This document shows, one piece after another, positions 1 through 12,077 of a stretch of 64,000 nt of DNA. The position numbers were made by a program, and so were the translations under genes. Within the stretch, counting starts at the first letter, position 1. The number at the start of each line of letters is the position of its first letter. The DNA is from Symbiodinium natans (Eukaryota > Sar > Dinophyceae > Suessiales > Symbiodiniaceae). Location: assembly GCA_905221605.1 (NCBI GenBank), contig CAJNDS010000428.1:62001-126000 (forward strand). Reading direction: 5' to 3'. The notes under the pieces were generated by a model. It saw nothing but the letters and a program-made list of their open reading frames with translations, ran no database searches and was not told the DNA's origin.

Positions 1-351
1 GGAAGCCCTCGGCATCCTGAGAGATGCGCCAAAAAGAAAAACAACTCACGGCTCGCGGGAACTCACGGCTCGCGGGAGCTCAAGTCTGACACTATCCTCG
101 GCTCAAGTCCTTGGTACAGTAGCTTACACTTCTTGGTATCAGGCCTTGAGGTACGACACATAGGCTTGATTCAACACCCAAGCTCAAGTGGCTAGAATCC
201 TTCCTAAGCCCTTGTCTAAGACGTGCAGGTGCCCTTCAGATTCTTTTGAGGTAGAGGGTGTGGAGCGATTGTGGAGCTCAAAAGGTCACAGTCTGCCAAG
301 ACTTGGAAGATGTTTTAAGCCCAGCCAAAACATCCCCATGCCTCCGGCTTG

Positions 352-385
352 CCCTAAACCCTAAACCCTAAACCCTAAACCCTAG
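352..385. repeat. Interstitial telomere-like repeat (CCCTAAA)n
   Basis: Four to five consecutive CCCTAAA units are seen. This is the complement of the plant-type telomere repeat TTTAGGG, which dinoflagellates also use. The flanks are ordinary mixed sequence on both sides, so this is interstitial rather than a chromosome end. Confidence 0.85.
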
Positions 386-773
386 CGTTCGCCCTCTTTA
401 GGGCCCCCTCCCCCCAACAAAATGTCGGGAGATCGCCTTCGTCGACTCGAAGTTGCGGAACCAGATCGCGCCGTGCTCCTCGCAAGCGCGGTCTCCCAAC
501 GCCGAACGCTCTTGCTCGTGAATCCCAAGCAAGCCCCTTAAGAAAAAAAGAAACGAATAAAAAAGCTCCTACACCCTTTCCCTTTGAAACTTCCTAGTCT
601 AAACTTTCCTCTACACCTCCCCAAACTTCCTGCAGCCCGCCCCCTCCCTAAGCCGCAAGCACCCTCTGACACGGAAGATGCGTGGATCCTGGAGCTGCGC
701 CATGATCTTCTCCCGCTGGGCCAGAAACCACTCCTTCTCGGTGCCCTTCTTCCTTTGATTCTTCTTGAGCCCA

Positions 774-846
774 AACCCTAAGCCCTAAGCCCTAAGCCCT
801 CAGCCCTAAGCCCTAAGCCCTAAGCCCTAAGCCCTAAGCCCCAACC
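774..846. repeat. Telomere-variant repeat (CCCTAAG)n
   Basis: About ten units of CCCTAAG with one CCCTCAG variant. A third, degenerate patch mixing CCCTAAG, CCCTAAA and CCCTAAAA follows at about 931-990. The variants look like diverged telomere repeat. Confidence 0.8.
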
Positions 847-3800
847 CTGTGAGCCCTCTGAGCCCTAGAAGCGTTTGCCTGTTCACAGTAACGAGATGTC
901 GCTGACTTGACCGCAGTCCCAGCAGCAGCGGCCCTAAGCCCTAAAGCCCTAAAACCCTCAAACCCTAAAACCCTAAACCCTTACTTTAGGGGGCCTGAGA
1001 GGCTCAGAGCTGAGGAGCTTGGTTCATTCCTTCGTGGGCAGGAAAGCTCGGCTTCAGGAACAGCTGAGGCTTACTCGAGGTCACAAAAGGCGCCCCCACA
1101 GATCTGCCCAGCTGCAAGTCCGCAAGCTCCGCAGCGTCGATGATCAGCGGAGCAGTCTTCTGGACCGGAGGGAGCCTCTGTTCTCCAGGGCGCCATGATC
1201 ATCTGAAACCCCAGAATAGACAGATCCCCTTTTCCATCCCTTCCCTCTCCAACGTTGCCTCTAGGCCTAGGCTGAACACTCGACACATTGACATTCTGGC
1301 AGGAGGCTTGCTGATATTGATGTCATCGGCATTCCAAATGGTCGCCGGGCAGTCGGGAAGGGCCCCGGAGAGGTCTCCCTTTGCTGCCACCTCCAGGGTT
1401 GCATCAGAGAGGAGTGCTTGTGTGCGAGGGGTTAGACGCCTTCTCCGCCACGGCCGTCTGGCTGGGCGCCTGCTGGCAGCGGGCCACCTCCGCCCCCGAG
1501 AGAACAACGTGAGAGCGAGAGAGCGAAGCAACAAAAAGTGAAAAGAGTGTCTGGCGCTGCTACTTGAGTAGTTTAAAAAGAAAAGCACTGCAAAAGATCT
1601 CCGGCAGCGTCCTTCACCAGGACTGAGCAGAACAGTCCAAACTTAGTAACTTCGCCCGGAACCTTGCCTGGCTCCGTACAGCGCGCTGCTTGCGGCTTCG
1701 CGCCACTGCCGCCAGGCCGGCAACCGCAGTGGCGGCCGCGCCCACGACTGCGGGGGAGGTGGTGGCCTAGGCTGCGCATCTTTGGAGGGCACGTGGGTTT
1801 CATGCATATCAGATGGCTTGTTTTGAGAATGAGAAGAAGCAACGTGCCGAAACACCTTGCAGGAGAAGCGAAGGAATCTCTGCCTTCAAAAGACAGGTGG
1901 CCGGGGCAGAAGCTGCAGACGCTCCCGCGCGGAGTGCGGGGGTAGTTGGGGCCTTGGACGGTGCCGAGCCCACGAAGGCCGTGCAAGCGACGGTGGCGGC
2001 CGCTCCCACCTGGGTCTTCAGCAAGCGACTCGGTCCAGCACCCTGGTCGCCCCTTACATCCTGGGACTTCCTGGAAACCCCACTAAACTTTCGAAGCCTC
2101 CGAACTTGCTTCCCAACCACCCCCCCCCCCTGTCATGAGAGCGCTTCGGGTCACGATGCTTAACTCGCAAGCTTTGTAGAAGAGTACAAACCGAGCACCA
2201 AAGTTCCAACCCAGCCGCCATGATGGCACGTCTCTCAGTCATGGCGCTGGCCTAAACAATCTCGTCGGCTTCCCACGCTACGTTTACACCTTAAAAACAG
2301 CTGCAGGTCACGAGCTTCAAGCATCAGCTGCTCCAAGCGAAAGCAGAAAGCACACTAAAGCATACGAAAGAGGCTACGCAGACTCGATCACCGAAAAGAG
2401 GCAAAACTAGCTCTAGGAGTTCCGTCAGCGTGGAGCCGCTGGGCAACGTTGGCATGTGGTGCGAATCCTCTCTTTCGCGAAACCTCGTTTTGGCCTTTTG
2501 TGGTGACCTCGTGGACCATGGCAAGAGGGCAGGGGGGGGCAATCGAGAAGGCCAGCACCATCTAGCACCTATCAGAAGGGGGCATGGCAAGAAAACACAT
2601 GGTTTTGGACAAGAACCGGATGTGACTTCTTCCTAAACATCCTCTAAGGTGGGCTTCATAGGCTTCCAGAGCTCTTTTCTGCCTCTTTTTCTCGCATTCT
2701 GACCCGAACCTCCCGCTGGAGCCTGCCGGACTCGACCTGAGGTTTGGGATGTCAGAATGATGTCAGGTGTTTTCCGTTGATGCTGGGACTTTGGACTCAC
2801 CAATTACCCCCAGCAACTCCTCGGCATGGGGTGCTGTTCAATGGGCTATGAAACCGCATCCATCATACATTCCCGGGCACTAACCCGCGACAAAAAAACC
2901 CAAACCTCGAGCTGTGCCACAAGTCATGCCGCCAAAGGCGCTGCAAACCACCAGAGCTCCCTGCAGTAAGAAGAGCTTCGGACAGGCTTACAGGCGTGCA
3001 TGGGCCTTGTGCCATAACCCCTGGTGACCCGGATCTCAGGTATCAAGAAGTCGGCGGACATGCAGCTTTTCGCGGGACAGCGCGAGAAAATACTTCGTCG
3101 GGTCTGATGCACACATGGGTGGCGTTTTTGTCAGCTCCCACGGACTCTTGGCCCACTGAAACGTGAACATCTCGAACTTACCGCAAGCCTTTGGCCTTTG
3201 GCCTTGCAACACATGCGCCAACGCCAGACACAGCTGTCCGGGATCTATTTCGATTTTGGAGACGCCGGCAAAACTTTACATGCTCCTCCCACTGCTATGC
3301 AATGGGAGTCATGTGACTGCAAGATCTTCGATCTCTGAGGATGCATATGTTCATGCCCGAGAGGTTTCCGGTATTCTACAAGTTGCACCCGGATGGGTGC
3401 TGACCGCAGGTCAGTGAAATTACTTCACGCAGTGCCTGGCCCTGCCGAGCAACAACAGCAACAACAACAGATCTCGGAGCTAACATTGAAGAAATCGCAG
3501 GGGCATTCAGCCCCAAGTGCTAGGAGTCGCGGCACGCGCTTGAAGAAATCCTCGAAAAAAATCGTAAAGAGTAGCACTTCAAGGTGAGACGACGTGTGGG
3601 GTATATAAATAACCTCGGCATGAATCACGGGCTCCCGCCTCGCTTACTGAATCTCTGGTGAAAGCTCGATCGGCAAGTCTGAGAGGCTCTCCTCAGCTGT
3701 GCTGTTGAGTAGAGCGACTGCAAGCTCCGCATACTTGGCGATCTCGGAGGCAGCCTCCTTGCAGACCTCAGGCCACGCAAGCCACGCAAGCGCAAGACAC

Positions 3801-3892
3801 CAAAGCACTCCCGGACTCCTCAAGCACCTCTTGAATTTAGAGGGATTACAGCACCGAAAGGCCCCAAACAGTCAAAGGCATGTCAAAGAAAC

Positions 3893-4050
3893 AGTGGAGA
3901 CAATGGGAGACAAAGGGAGACGAAGGGAGACAAAGGGAGGCGAGGAGCACAGCAACCCGGCAAAGCCACCCACATGAATGGAGACAAAGGGAGACGAAGG
4001 GAGACGAATGGAGACAAAGGGAGACAAAGGGAGACAAAGGGAGACAAGGA
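3893..4050. repeat. 10-bp minisatellite GGAGACAAAG
   Basis: About a dozen units of GGAGACAAAG or close variants (GGAGACGAAG, GGAGACGAAT) occur in two blocks split by about 30 bp. It lies immediately downstream of the last recognisable exon of the minus-strand ion-channel gene, so it is probably in the 3' UTR or a terminal intron. Confidence 0.8.
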
Positions 4051-4073
4051 GCCCAGGAACCCGGCAACAGTCC

Positions 4074-7073
4074 TCAGAATGTCGGCAATCCATAAATGAA
4101 TTTAGAACCCAACAGTAGACTGCCTGGGGCAAAAAAGACTCCTAGATTCAAGTGCCTCTCCCAGGCCTGAGCAAGTTCGAAGACCTTGTCACGGCCGAGG
4201 CAAAGCATGTCTGCTCCGGTGTCAGCTCCCGCTTGCCCGAGATAGGTCCAAGAAGTCCAAAGGCACTGTTCGCAGAGCCAATCGCCCTCCGACAGAGTCA
4301 GAGACGTCAGAGACGTGGGCATGCTGGACACATTGGAAGCTGGTAAGGTGTTAGTCCAAGCCCTGGAGATGTCTTGAGAGCCGGCCAATAAAGGCAGGCG
4401 CGTCTTGCTGTAGGTGATGTTCCCACGCGCAATGAAAAGGAGACTCTCACACCGCCCCCCCGGCAAGAAAAGAGTCTCCTGCGCCATGACATGCCAATCC
4501 ATTAAGCAGCGCACGCACAAGTCACGCCGGAAGGCTGCATACTTGCAGCAAAGTCCGTTCAGGAGGGAGTGGCCGCTGACCACCGGAAGTAAGGCCTCTT
4601 GACATAGCTCTTCGTACAGGAAGTGTGGCAAGGAGGCAGCAAGCTCAGCCTTGCCAGGGGGTGTCACCCTCGACATGTGCCGCCTTGCGTAGCTGCTGAG
4701 GTGCTGTTCCAAGCTTGGGGGCACCGGATGCACCTGAGGCAGGCAACGAATGGCAACAAATTCTGAGCGCTGGATGTGGTCTTCTTGGGAGGAGCCCCTT
4801 GAAAGTACCGCTCTGGGACAACATCACTAGATATGGAAGCATTCAGGGGTACACCCCCCGATCAATGACACGCTAAGAGATTGTGGAAAGAGCTTAAAGA
4901 AGGGGAGCCCTTCGGCAGGGCATGGCACGGCAGGCCCCGCAATCCCCCCTCAAACCGTGAGGACGCAGCAAAGGTTTTGACCCCGCTGTTCTTTCAGCCC
5001 TTTGCAGCCATTGAAGTCTCAGCTTCACCCTTGGAAAGCCTCCACAAGTCTCACATGTTCGATGTTGCAAAACTTCACAATCCCCTGCAGCTGATCCTCG
5101 TGATTCCCCCAGCAGAAGCCCCCCAGAAGCCCCCAGAGGCTTTGTGATGACGCTCAGCCCACTGTAAAGACTGCTAAGGCTGTGCAAGAAAGCTTCAGAT
5201 CGCAAAAGCCTGTATTGAAAAAGGGAAGCCCCCTGAAGCTTATGAACCGTAGACTCGACTCGAACCTCGAACCGTTCAGCAGTGCTGAGGCGCCTGGAGG
5301 TAGTCGAACAGCTTGTCCTCTGCCTCACGCGGGGTGAAGGAGTGAAACCGGCGACGACTCACAAGACAAAACTTCTGTCAGACGGAAAGCACTTCGGGGG
5401 TGGGGGACGGGGGGTCGGGAAGGGGAAGGATGGAGGAAGGGTTCGGCGGAAGGCTCGTGGGGGCGGAGGGTGTAGGTGCACGTGCCCGCTTGATGTTCTG
5501 TTCTACGGATAGAAACATCAGAGACGCATTTCGGACGGGTCGGCAAGCATGATGCCGTCGTAGGTGGCATTTTGAGTTATACAGGGGAGTTCGTGACGTA
5601 AGAGTCATGTCTAGATAATTGTAAATCGCCCCAACAACCGCAACGTGAAAAGGATTGGGTCTTAGTCTCAGCATGTCCCTGCACCCTTCATCCCCTCTGC
5701 CTCCTTCCGCATCCGCTTCAGCCGACGAAGGTCTGAGATGTCGTTGGTGACCTTACTAGACTTGGGATTTGCAGCAGCTCTGGCATCTCTGGCCCACAGA
5801 AACTGCTTGAAGCGGCTCCACAACGCTTCAGACGCGAATGCCGAGCTGCTACAGATGTGAAGATGGACGCGAATAAGACACAGAGCGCAGTGCTGAAAAC
5901 CGAGAGCCAGCGCTCTGCCGGGGTGTGCAGCTCCATATTCTCCGTAATGCGCGAGGGCGGCAATCTCGACAAAGCCTGCATGTGACAATGCTGGCGTGGT
6001 GAGAGGTATGGACATGTCAGATTGCTTTCCTTCAAAGGTTCCGTTTGCAGACAAGCGGCCCACTCCGTGCTCCGGGCATACTGGCTATACCATGGCAAGC
6101 CAGCCAACAGCGCATCTTCTGCCCAGCCGCCGCTCTGTACGCCGACTCCGAACCATGCACAGGTCAAACTGTGCAAGCAGATTAAGGACAGGAGGCCCAT
6201 CCAAGCCACATTCCAGCCGGCCCGGACTTCTCGGCTTGTCTTACGAAGCATGTTATGCAGAAATGTAGCCATCCCGGAAGCCTCATAGAGGTGCGGGAAA
6301 GCAGCCAAGCGCAGGAACTGCAGCGCCGAGAGGCTCCCCCACGCAAGGGGGGGTTTGGCCGAGGGGGATGCACCCCAGACTGCCAGAGCAACCCTCGCGG
6401 CCACCAGCGAGGCCTCGAGAACCCAGGCTGCGCAAGCGAGCACCGAGCACCTGAAGATCCCGAAGATCCCGAAGATCCCGACGCGCCCCTTCTCTCGACT
6501 TTTGGAGAGAGGGGCGATGGAACGCAGTGTCCTGGCAAGGAGGCGCATGGCCCAGAAGGAAATGGAGAGGACGTCCAGAAAGCCGTGCTCAATGCCGAAT
6601 GCGAAGAGGGGAAGCAGCACCAAATCCGCAGAAATGAAGGCGATGCTCAGCAGAGCTTCGATTTTGGAGCCCATCCCTGTAAAGATGTCAAGCATGCTGC
6701 CCTTGGAAGTGGCGGCTGCGTCCAGGACCTGTTGGAACGAGCTGCGCCGGGTAATGGCTGTCCTCTTGTCACTCTTTAACTTGATCATCTCCTGCCACTC
6801 CCGGTGGACCTGGAAGCCTTGCTTGCCAACATCCTCGTCCTGCTCCGGCCACGTGGTGATGGTCCTGGAGAAGTCCTGTATACCGCGGAGTGCACTGTTA
6901 AAGGACACGTGCGACCGAGGTGGCGTGTAGGATGACTTCGAGGAGCTCCGATCTCGTGTCCGCGACCTCTCGGGGCTCGGGCAGCACAGATTCAAAGCTG
7001 GAGGTAACCCTTCTGGTGATTCTGGTGCCGGCGCATTCAGCTCGGAGAAAGCGTGCTTCGGAGCCTCAAACAA
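4074..7073 (-). CDS. CNG/EAG-like ion channel, multi-exon host gene
   Basis: Minus-strand exons read as a six-transmembrane cation channel with a cytoplasmic cyclic-nucleotide-binding-like domain. The 6057-7073 block gives a Ser/Arg-rich N-terminus, several hydrophobic segments and an S5-like segment (LLSLICLHSLTCAWFGVG), and ends at the pore (STEWA). After an 81-nt intron the frame resumes with LSRLPPSRITENMEL, then AERWLSVFSTALC and an S6-like helix. A 101-nt intron (5752-5852) joins FTS to VTNDISDLRRLKR, the start of the C-linker. A short piece near 5290-5320 (EDKLFDYLQ) may be another linker exon. The 4074-4733 block (ELAASLPHFLYEELCQEALL and later GDWLCEQCLWTSWTYLGQ) matches a degenerate cyclic-nucleotide-binding fold lacking the usual phosphate-binding cassette. 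Ligand gating is therefore doubtful. Exon ends between 4.73 and 5.69 kb and the C-terminus are not resolved. Confidence 0.6.
5752..5852 (-). other. Intron (GT-AG, 101 nt) in the channel gene
   Basis: On the minus strand the segment starts GTAGCAGC and ends AGTAAG. Removing it joins FTS to VTNDISDLRRLKR in one frame, giving the S6-to-C-linker sequence expected of this channel family. Unspliced, the frame continues into about 40 residues unlike a C-linker. Confidence 0.6.
5976..6056 (-). other. In-frame GC-AG intron (81 nt) in the channel pore
   Basis: The minus-strand segment begins GCTTGT and ends ATGCAG and is followed by GCTTTG, so the two junctions share a short direct repeat (GCT). It is 27 codons with no stop, so it reads through as coding. 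It interrupts the pore helix, and removing it gives STEWA-ALSRLPPSR, a normal-length pore loop. GC donors and junction repeats are typical of dinoflagellate introns. Confidence 0.5.
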
Positions 7074-7771
7074 AGCAGCGGCACTTCTGTCAACTGGCCC
7101 TGCCTACGCAACCTACAAAGCACAACCTGCGAGCACTCTGCGAGCATTGAAACGGAGAGATCCACCAAAGTCTGACCGCAGGGGAACGGGCGACCACGCG
7201 CCTTAATCCTCGAAGGGTGGTAAGAGGGGGTTGATCAGCACCTCCCGTGCCGTTCCGCGAGAAGCGTCCAACTGTGCAACTGTTCTCCAGTAATTTGATC
7301 ACTGGGGCATCGCAATGTTGCGGCGGACGACGCGAAGCTTGGCTTGTTCATGTTCGTGCGCTGGCACGCCTTCAGGCACCGTTTGACAGAAATCAGCGCC
7401 TGAAGGCTGGGACTGCAAGCTGATGTACTCGAGCCTTCTTGATTTATGTGCGTGCGCATTCCTCTCTTTCTTCATTCTTCCTTTTCCTGTCGTATTCCGT
7501 CGTCTTTCTTCCTGGATACACAGACCAACAGGACTAAAAAGAACCGAAAATGAAAAAACACGCTACCCTAAGGGAGCACGCTCGCCTTTGAAGATGCACG
7601 ACCTGGATATCCCGCGTCTGCGGAAGACCTAGCCTGCTCGAGAGCCCGCATTCCCTGACACATCTTGGGCGCAACACCCACGCAGCCCTGCCACGGCGCA
7701 TCTTTATAGCGGCGTGCAGCTGGAACCCCCGAGCTCTTGACCCGAATTCCCAGAGAAGAGCCGTCCGTTAC

Positions 7772-7872
7772 CGCATGTTACTCTGCTCCTTCAGCACGGC
7801 AACCTGCGACTCGAGGAGCTCAACAATCAGCTGCTCGATCTCGTGCAGAACTTCAGGAAGCGTCCGGGCCAT
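7772..7872 (-). CDS. Candidate 5' exon of the channel gene (coiled coil)
   Basis: An ATG at 7872 opens MARTLPEVLHEIEQLIVELL and continues as an amphipathic helix to about 7772, where a GTAACGG donor-like site follows before a stop. Short N-terminal coiled coils precede the membrane domain in dinoflagellate channels that I recall. It lies about 0.7 kb upstream of the membrane exon, on the same strand. Joining it directly to the next block does not give a clean frame, so an unseen exon or a separate gene is possible. Confidence 0.35.
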
Positions 7873-9579
7873 GGCTGCGCTCGTATAAAGGAAAAAAACG
7901 AGTACCGCACGAGAAAGGCGAGTTTTTCGTTTTTTGGTTGTGCTTGCCAAACAAGACTCTTCTTGTTGTCCCAGGATCCCTTCTGCGGCAGCTGTGCTCA
8001 GCAATTCTTTTCTAGATGCCAATCCTGCGTGCTCAAGCCACACACACACACAACGTCAACCAACAAGAGAGAAACGATCGGGAAATGAACCCAAGACGCA
8101 TCGTGCAGCTGCAGTGTAACTTCCATACGCAGGCAAGCACATTTGTTCTTGCACCTCAAAGGTACAAAGAACCCCGTAGCCCGTTTGAGGCTCTCCAAGT
8201 TAGGGGCACGTGCCTCGCACCCATGATGGCCGCCCGACCTGACACATCCCGGGCGAGGGGTCCAAAGCTTGTATTGTCACTGCCCAACAAACCTTGTCAG
8301 GTTTCGAGCATCCCAACCGCTGTGCGATGAAGAGGGTTAAGATGGTGGTTTGGGGCATCCGGGTTGGGGCTTGCCTTCAACAAACTTGGGGTTTTGGAAC
8401 GTCATCGGGGCTGTAGGCCTCCCAAGGGTTCCCACCAACACTCCTTGTGGGATTTCTTTTTTGGGAGGGCGGGGGGGTGTGGTGCAGCTTTGAAGTTCTT
8501 TGGAGTTCTTCGAGATGTTTCGGGAGGGCTGTGAGGGCTCTGAGGGTTTTCAACCATTTGTTTCAGGCTGCTACGCTTGCAAGAACTTGGCCGTGAAAGT
8601 TGGAATTCCCCCACGCTGTTTTGCGCAACCGCCCTCACTAGACTAGGAGGGTGGGCTTGTGCGGTTAGGCAGCGAACCGAAGCGCATGCTGGACCACGAA
8701 AGCGGGCACGCATGAGGTCACACCACAAGCAGGTCGCACCACAAGCTGGTGCCAGACGGTGGTCTGGAAACAGAACCCAAAGGTGGCACAAACGTACCAC
8801 GACTGGAAACCCGGAGAAGAAAACCGCTCAGTGCAGGGTTTGGTTGACTCAGTTCCACCTCCCTCACTTCTGGCGGAGCTACAAATCAATCGGATGGGGG
8901 CACTGCCAGCACTTAGTAACAATTGTAAGGACGCAGCGCAGCTCAACTTTTGATCCCAGATTCCCGATCCCACGTTCTCCCACCGTGGCGGCCCCCCTGA
9001 CATGCAACTCGACCTGAAAGGTTGCAGTTCAGGCACGGCAACTGCGAGGCACAAGCAGAGTGGCTTGCATGGCAGGTTGGCGGCTACACAAGGTCGTCAT
9101 GTAGTCTTGTCCAGGTTGCATGGGTTGCTTGGGTCTGCGTGGCTTGAATTCACACTTCTGTACGTCCCACATGCTTTTGTTCATCAACAGCTTGGCAGAT
9201 CCTATTGCCCTTTCTTGAGCACTGCAGATAAACCCAGAGAAACCTCGGAAGCATGTCTAGATCCTTCTGCAAAGCCAGAGAAAGCTGCGCTGAGGGGTGG
9301 CTGACGCGCTCGACGCTCGACCGATCCAAGATCTCGATACTCAACATGGGTCAAAACGTCACAAAACCTGTCAAGAACCATCCTTTCTCCGTCTCAGCAC
9401 TGGAGTGCGATAGGCTCAGGTCCAAGAGAAGACATCGGCGAACATTCGTGCTCCACTGCGTCTGCGGTGTAGCTCTGCTAGGGTCTCAAGGAGCGTAAGG
9501 TGCAGATTGTTCCACGGGGGTGCGTGGAGGTTGTGCGGCTGATTGATGATGTCTCTTGAGTTGCAAGTGATCCCTGAAA
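7873..9579. other. Intergenic host sequence
   Basis: No recognisable coding region, RNA gene or repeat was seen between the candidate channel 5' exon and the end of the glycine-rich gene. Confidence 0.4.
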
Positions 9580-12077
9580 TCAAGCCGCAAGAAGCGCAAA
9601 GATGGAAAGTGGTGCTAAGCCAACACCGAAGCTGTACGTGACGGCCTCACTCTTTGCCTCCTCGGCCGCAGTGAACTTCACGATCACCACACCCCCTCCG
9701 CCGTCGCCACCGTTGCCTCCAACGCCAGAAGTCGTCGACCCGCCGCCCCCACCACCGCCCAGACCATCCTGGCCTGGCAAAAGCAGAAGGCGATGAAAAT
9801 GAGACTCTCGCTTTGGAAGAACATGCGAGACTTTCTCAGCTACTTATGCACCAGCTGAGAAAGACTCAGAGGATCTCAGAGGGGGATGGTAGGGGCATCC
9901 TGTGCGTCTCTGAGGCTGAAGCCCTTCTTGCCGGGATTCTTTCCGCCAGGGGCACCGCCGTCCCCACCTCCTCCATCCCCGCCCTTCGCCGTCTTTTGAC
10001 ACCTGGACATAAGGTCTCAAAAATTCTCAAAACCTGCATAAAAAGGACTGAGAAAGCGCTGCAAAGATCAGCCTGGGATCATGTGAGCCGCCACCCCCTC
10101 CACCACCATAGCTTGCCTTCCTGCAGTGCCAAATCTAGAGTGTGCCCGGAACCTTGAACCGTTCAGCTTCCAGTAACCGAATACATTCTGCGAGTCAGCA
10201 TCCCTGAGCTACGATCTGCTATAGTACTCAGCATTCCACTGCCAGTTTCTACCACCTGCTCCACGAAACCTGCCGGGCTGCTTCCCCGACACCTCGGACT
10301 CAAAGCCGCTACCACCATCACCACACAGCGTGTTGGTTCCGCTCTTCCCTGCGCCACTGGCACCACCGCCTCCACCCGCGTTCCAGGTGTTAGCAGTGCC
10401 CGAGCCACCTGACATAGAACACGACAGGTCGCACACCGTACAAACCTCCCCACTTCCGCATAGCATGTCCATGTGCCAAAAACTAGGACTTGCTTGAAAG
10501 CATGCACGGCCTGAGTTTCCATGGCCCTCCGTGCCAGAATCGCCCGACTGCTTACTTTGAATGGACTTGCCGCCATGTGCGCCATACTTGCCACCACCAC
10601 CGTTGCCACCATCGCGGCCTTTCTTGTCACCGTCACTGCCACCGCCTCCACCACCCTTTGCGACGAAGTCCCCAAACTTGGAGTCCTCACCACTCTTTCC
10701 TCAGAGAGCCACCACACAGGAATCACAACACGAATACCAGAATAGCTAACGCGGCTACGTGCTGCCCACAGTCGTGGAATGGCGCAGAGTCTCCGTCCGA
10801 CGCGGGGCCACCTGCTCCAACGCCACCCTTGCCGCCCGCACCCACCTTGATCCTCGGCTCGTGCTCGGCTGGTGACTCTCCCACTGGGCTGGGCTTTTTC
10901 TGTGCTTTGGCGGCGGCTTCTTTGGCTGTGGCACGCGATTCTGAAAGCTCTGTTTGCATGTGCATACTGCAATCCCAGAGTCTTGTACTCGGTGCCCTTT
11001 TTGGCTTGGAAGTCCTAACTCAAATTCCCTTGAGCAATGGTTCCTCTGTCCAGCTCTCTCAAGGGCACTCTCATTGCATTCAGCCCTCGTGGCTTACGGG
11101 CACAATGGTTCTAGTTACGCGCTTTGGGGATGCTCCTTGATCTCCACCACACCGCCGCCGCCCCCGCCTGCCGGCATGCTCGCTTTTTTGGGCTCAAAAA
11201 GCCGCTTTGGGTCGCTTTGAGGCTTTGAGGCTTTGAGGCTTTGAGGCTTTGAGGCTTTGAGGCTTTGAGGCTTTGAGGCTTTGAGGCTTTGAGGCTTTGA
11301 GGCTCTGCTTGTTGCGGCCTTTGGTGGTTTTGGACTCGCCATGACTCGCCCCTGCCTCCGCCAGACCTCCCGCCGCCGCCTCCTCCACCACCCACGATGA
11401 GGATGGTCGCCGTGCCGTCGGCGGAGGGCTTCCAAGCATCGCTCCTAGGCTGGCGGCAAAGGTAGCACAAACTCCTGCTGAATCGTGAAAATTCGGAATT
11501 CGCCATATGCGACCTGAGGGTCTTCGTAAAAGTTTTCACCTCAGCTTCAGCTGCAAGCCCCGCGTCCTCAGCTGTTCGGGACCATCGTTGTAAACGTGGG
11601 GACCACACTTCCATTCGAAGCTTCGGGTCCGTGACTTGGCCCAAGCCGCGTCGATGACAAGTCCAGAACGCTACTTTCCATTCGGTCACGCAAGTAAAAC
11701 GAACAGCTAAAGAGGAAAACTTGAGAGAAGAAGGTTCAAAAACACTCGGCAAACAAAGACGCAAAAACACACCAACAAAGCTCAAGGGGGATGATTTCCG
11801 GCAGCACGCACTGCAGTTCGCCAACGAGAGCAACACACCACCTGCAGCAAATCATCAATAAATGCCGAGAAACGATGAATCTGCTCTCTTCATGTCTTCT
11901 GATCACGCCAACGCTGTCCATCGGCCTGGGTGGAGCTCGAAATGTCCTCCCATAGACCGTGCAACTCTTCCACGAAGGTTGCTCGATATGTATTTTGCAA
12001 AATTGAATGCCGCTGAGCGTCAAAGCTTTGAAAGAAACCGTGCCATCAGCATCCACAGCTACACTTGTCTGGTTCAC
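9580..12077 (-). CDS. Glycine-rich protein, many exons
   Basis: Minus-strand Gly-rich blocks change frame from one to the next, as expected for exons. They are about 11335-11440 (DGTATILIVGGGGGGGGRSG), 11130-11170 (AGGGGGGVVEI), 10780-10860 (GAGGKGGVGAGG), 10209-10670 (KGGGGGGSDGDKKG through AGGGGGASGAGKSG), 10085-10135 (SYGGGGGGGS), 9920-10000 (AKGGDGGGGDGG) and 9580-9780. The last ends with GGNGGDGGGGVVIVKF and a hydrophobic tail before the stop. Before the first Gly block, one frame reads FRIFTIQQEFVLPLP and then GTATILIVGGG. This is the usual lead-in of a Gly-rich beta domain (a tensile 'F-T-V-P' strand, then VLVVGGGG). A segment at 11736-12077 (TSVAVDADGTVSFKALTLSG) may be an N-terminal exon. 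It is probably a secreted or cell-surface structural protein. Exon boundaries are approximate. Confidence 0.5.
11216..11302. repeat. 8-bp tandem repeat GCTTTGAG
   Basis: Ten to eleven nearly perfect copies of GCTTTGAG lie between two Gly-rich exons of the minus-strand gene, so the repeat is probably intronic. Confidence 0.85.

Larger units (their letters stand above)
1..4073. other. Host sequence without a convincing gene
   Basis: No open frame here shows a recognisable domain or a consistent exon pattern. The only clear structures are three telomere-like repeat patches within the first kilobase and the minisatellite beginning near 3.89 kb. Exons too short to recognise by eye may be present. 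Confidence 0.5.

Noticed and set aside
1-1000. Window start as a true telomere
   Set aside because: The CCCTAAA-type patches are short, degenerate and embedded in ordinary sequence on both sides.
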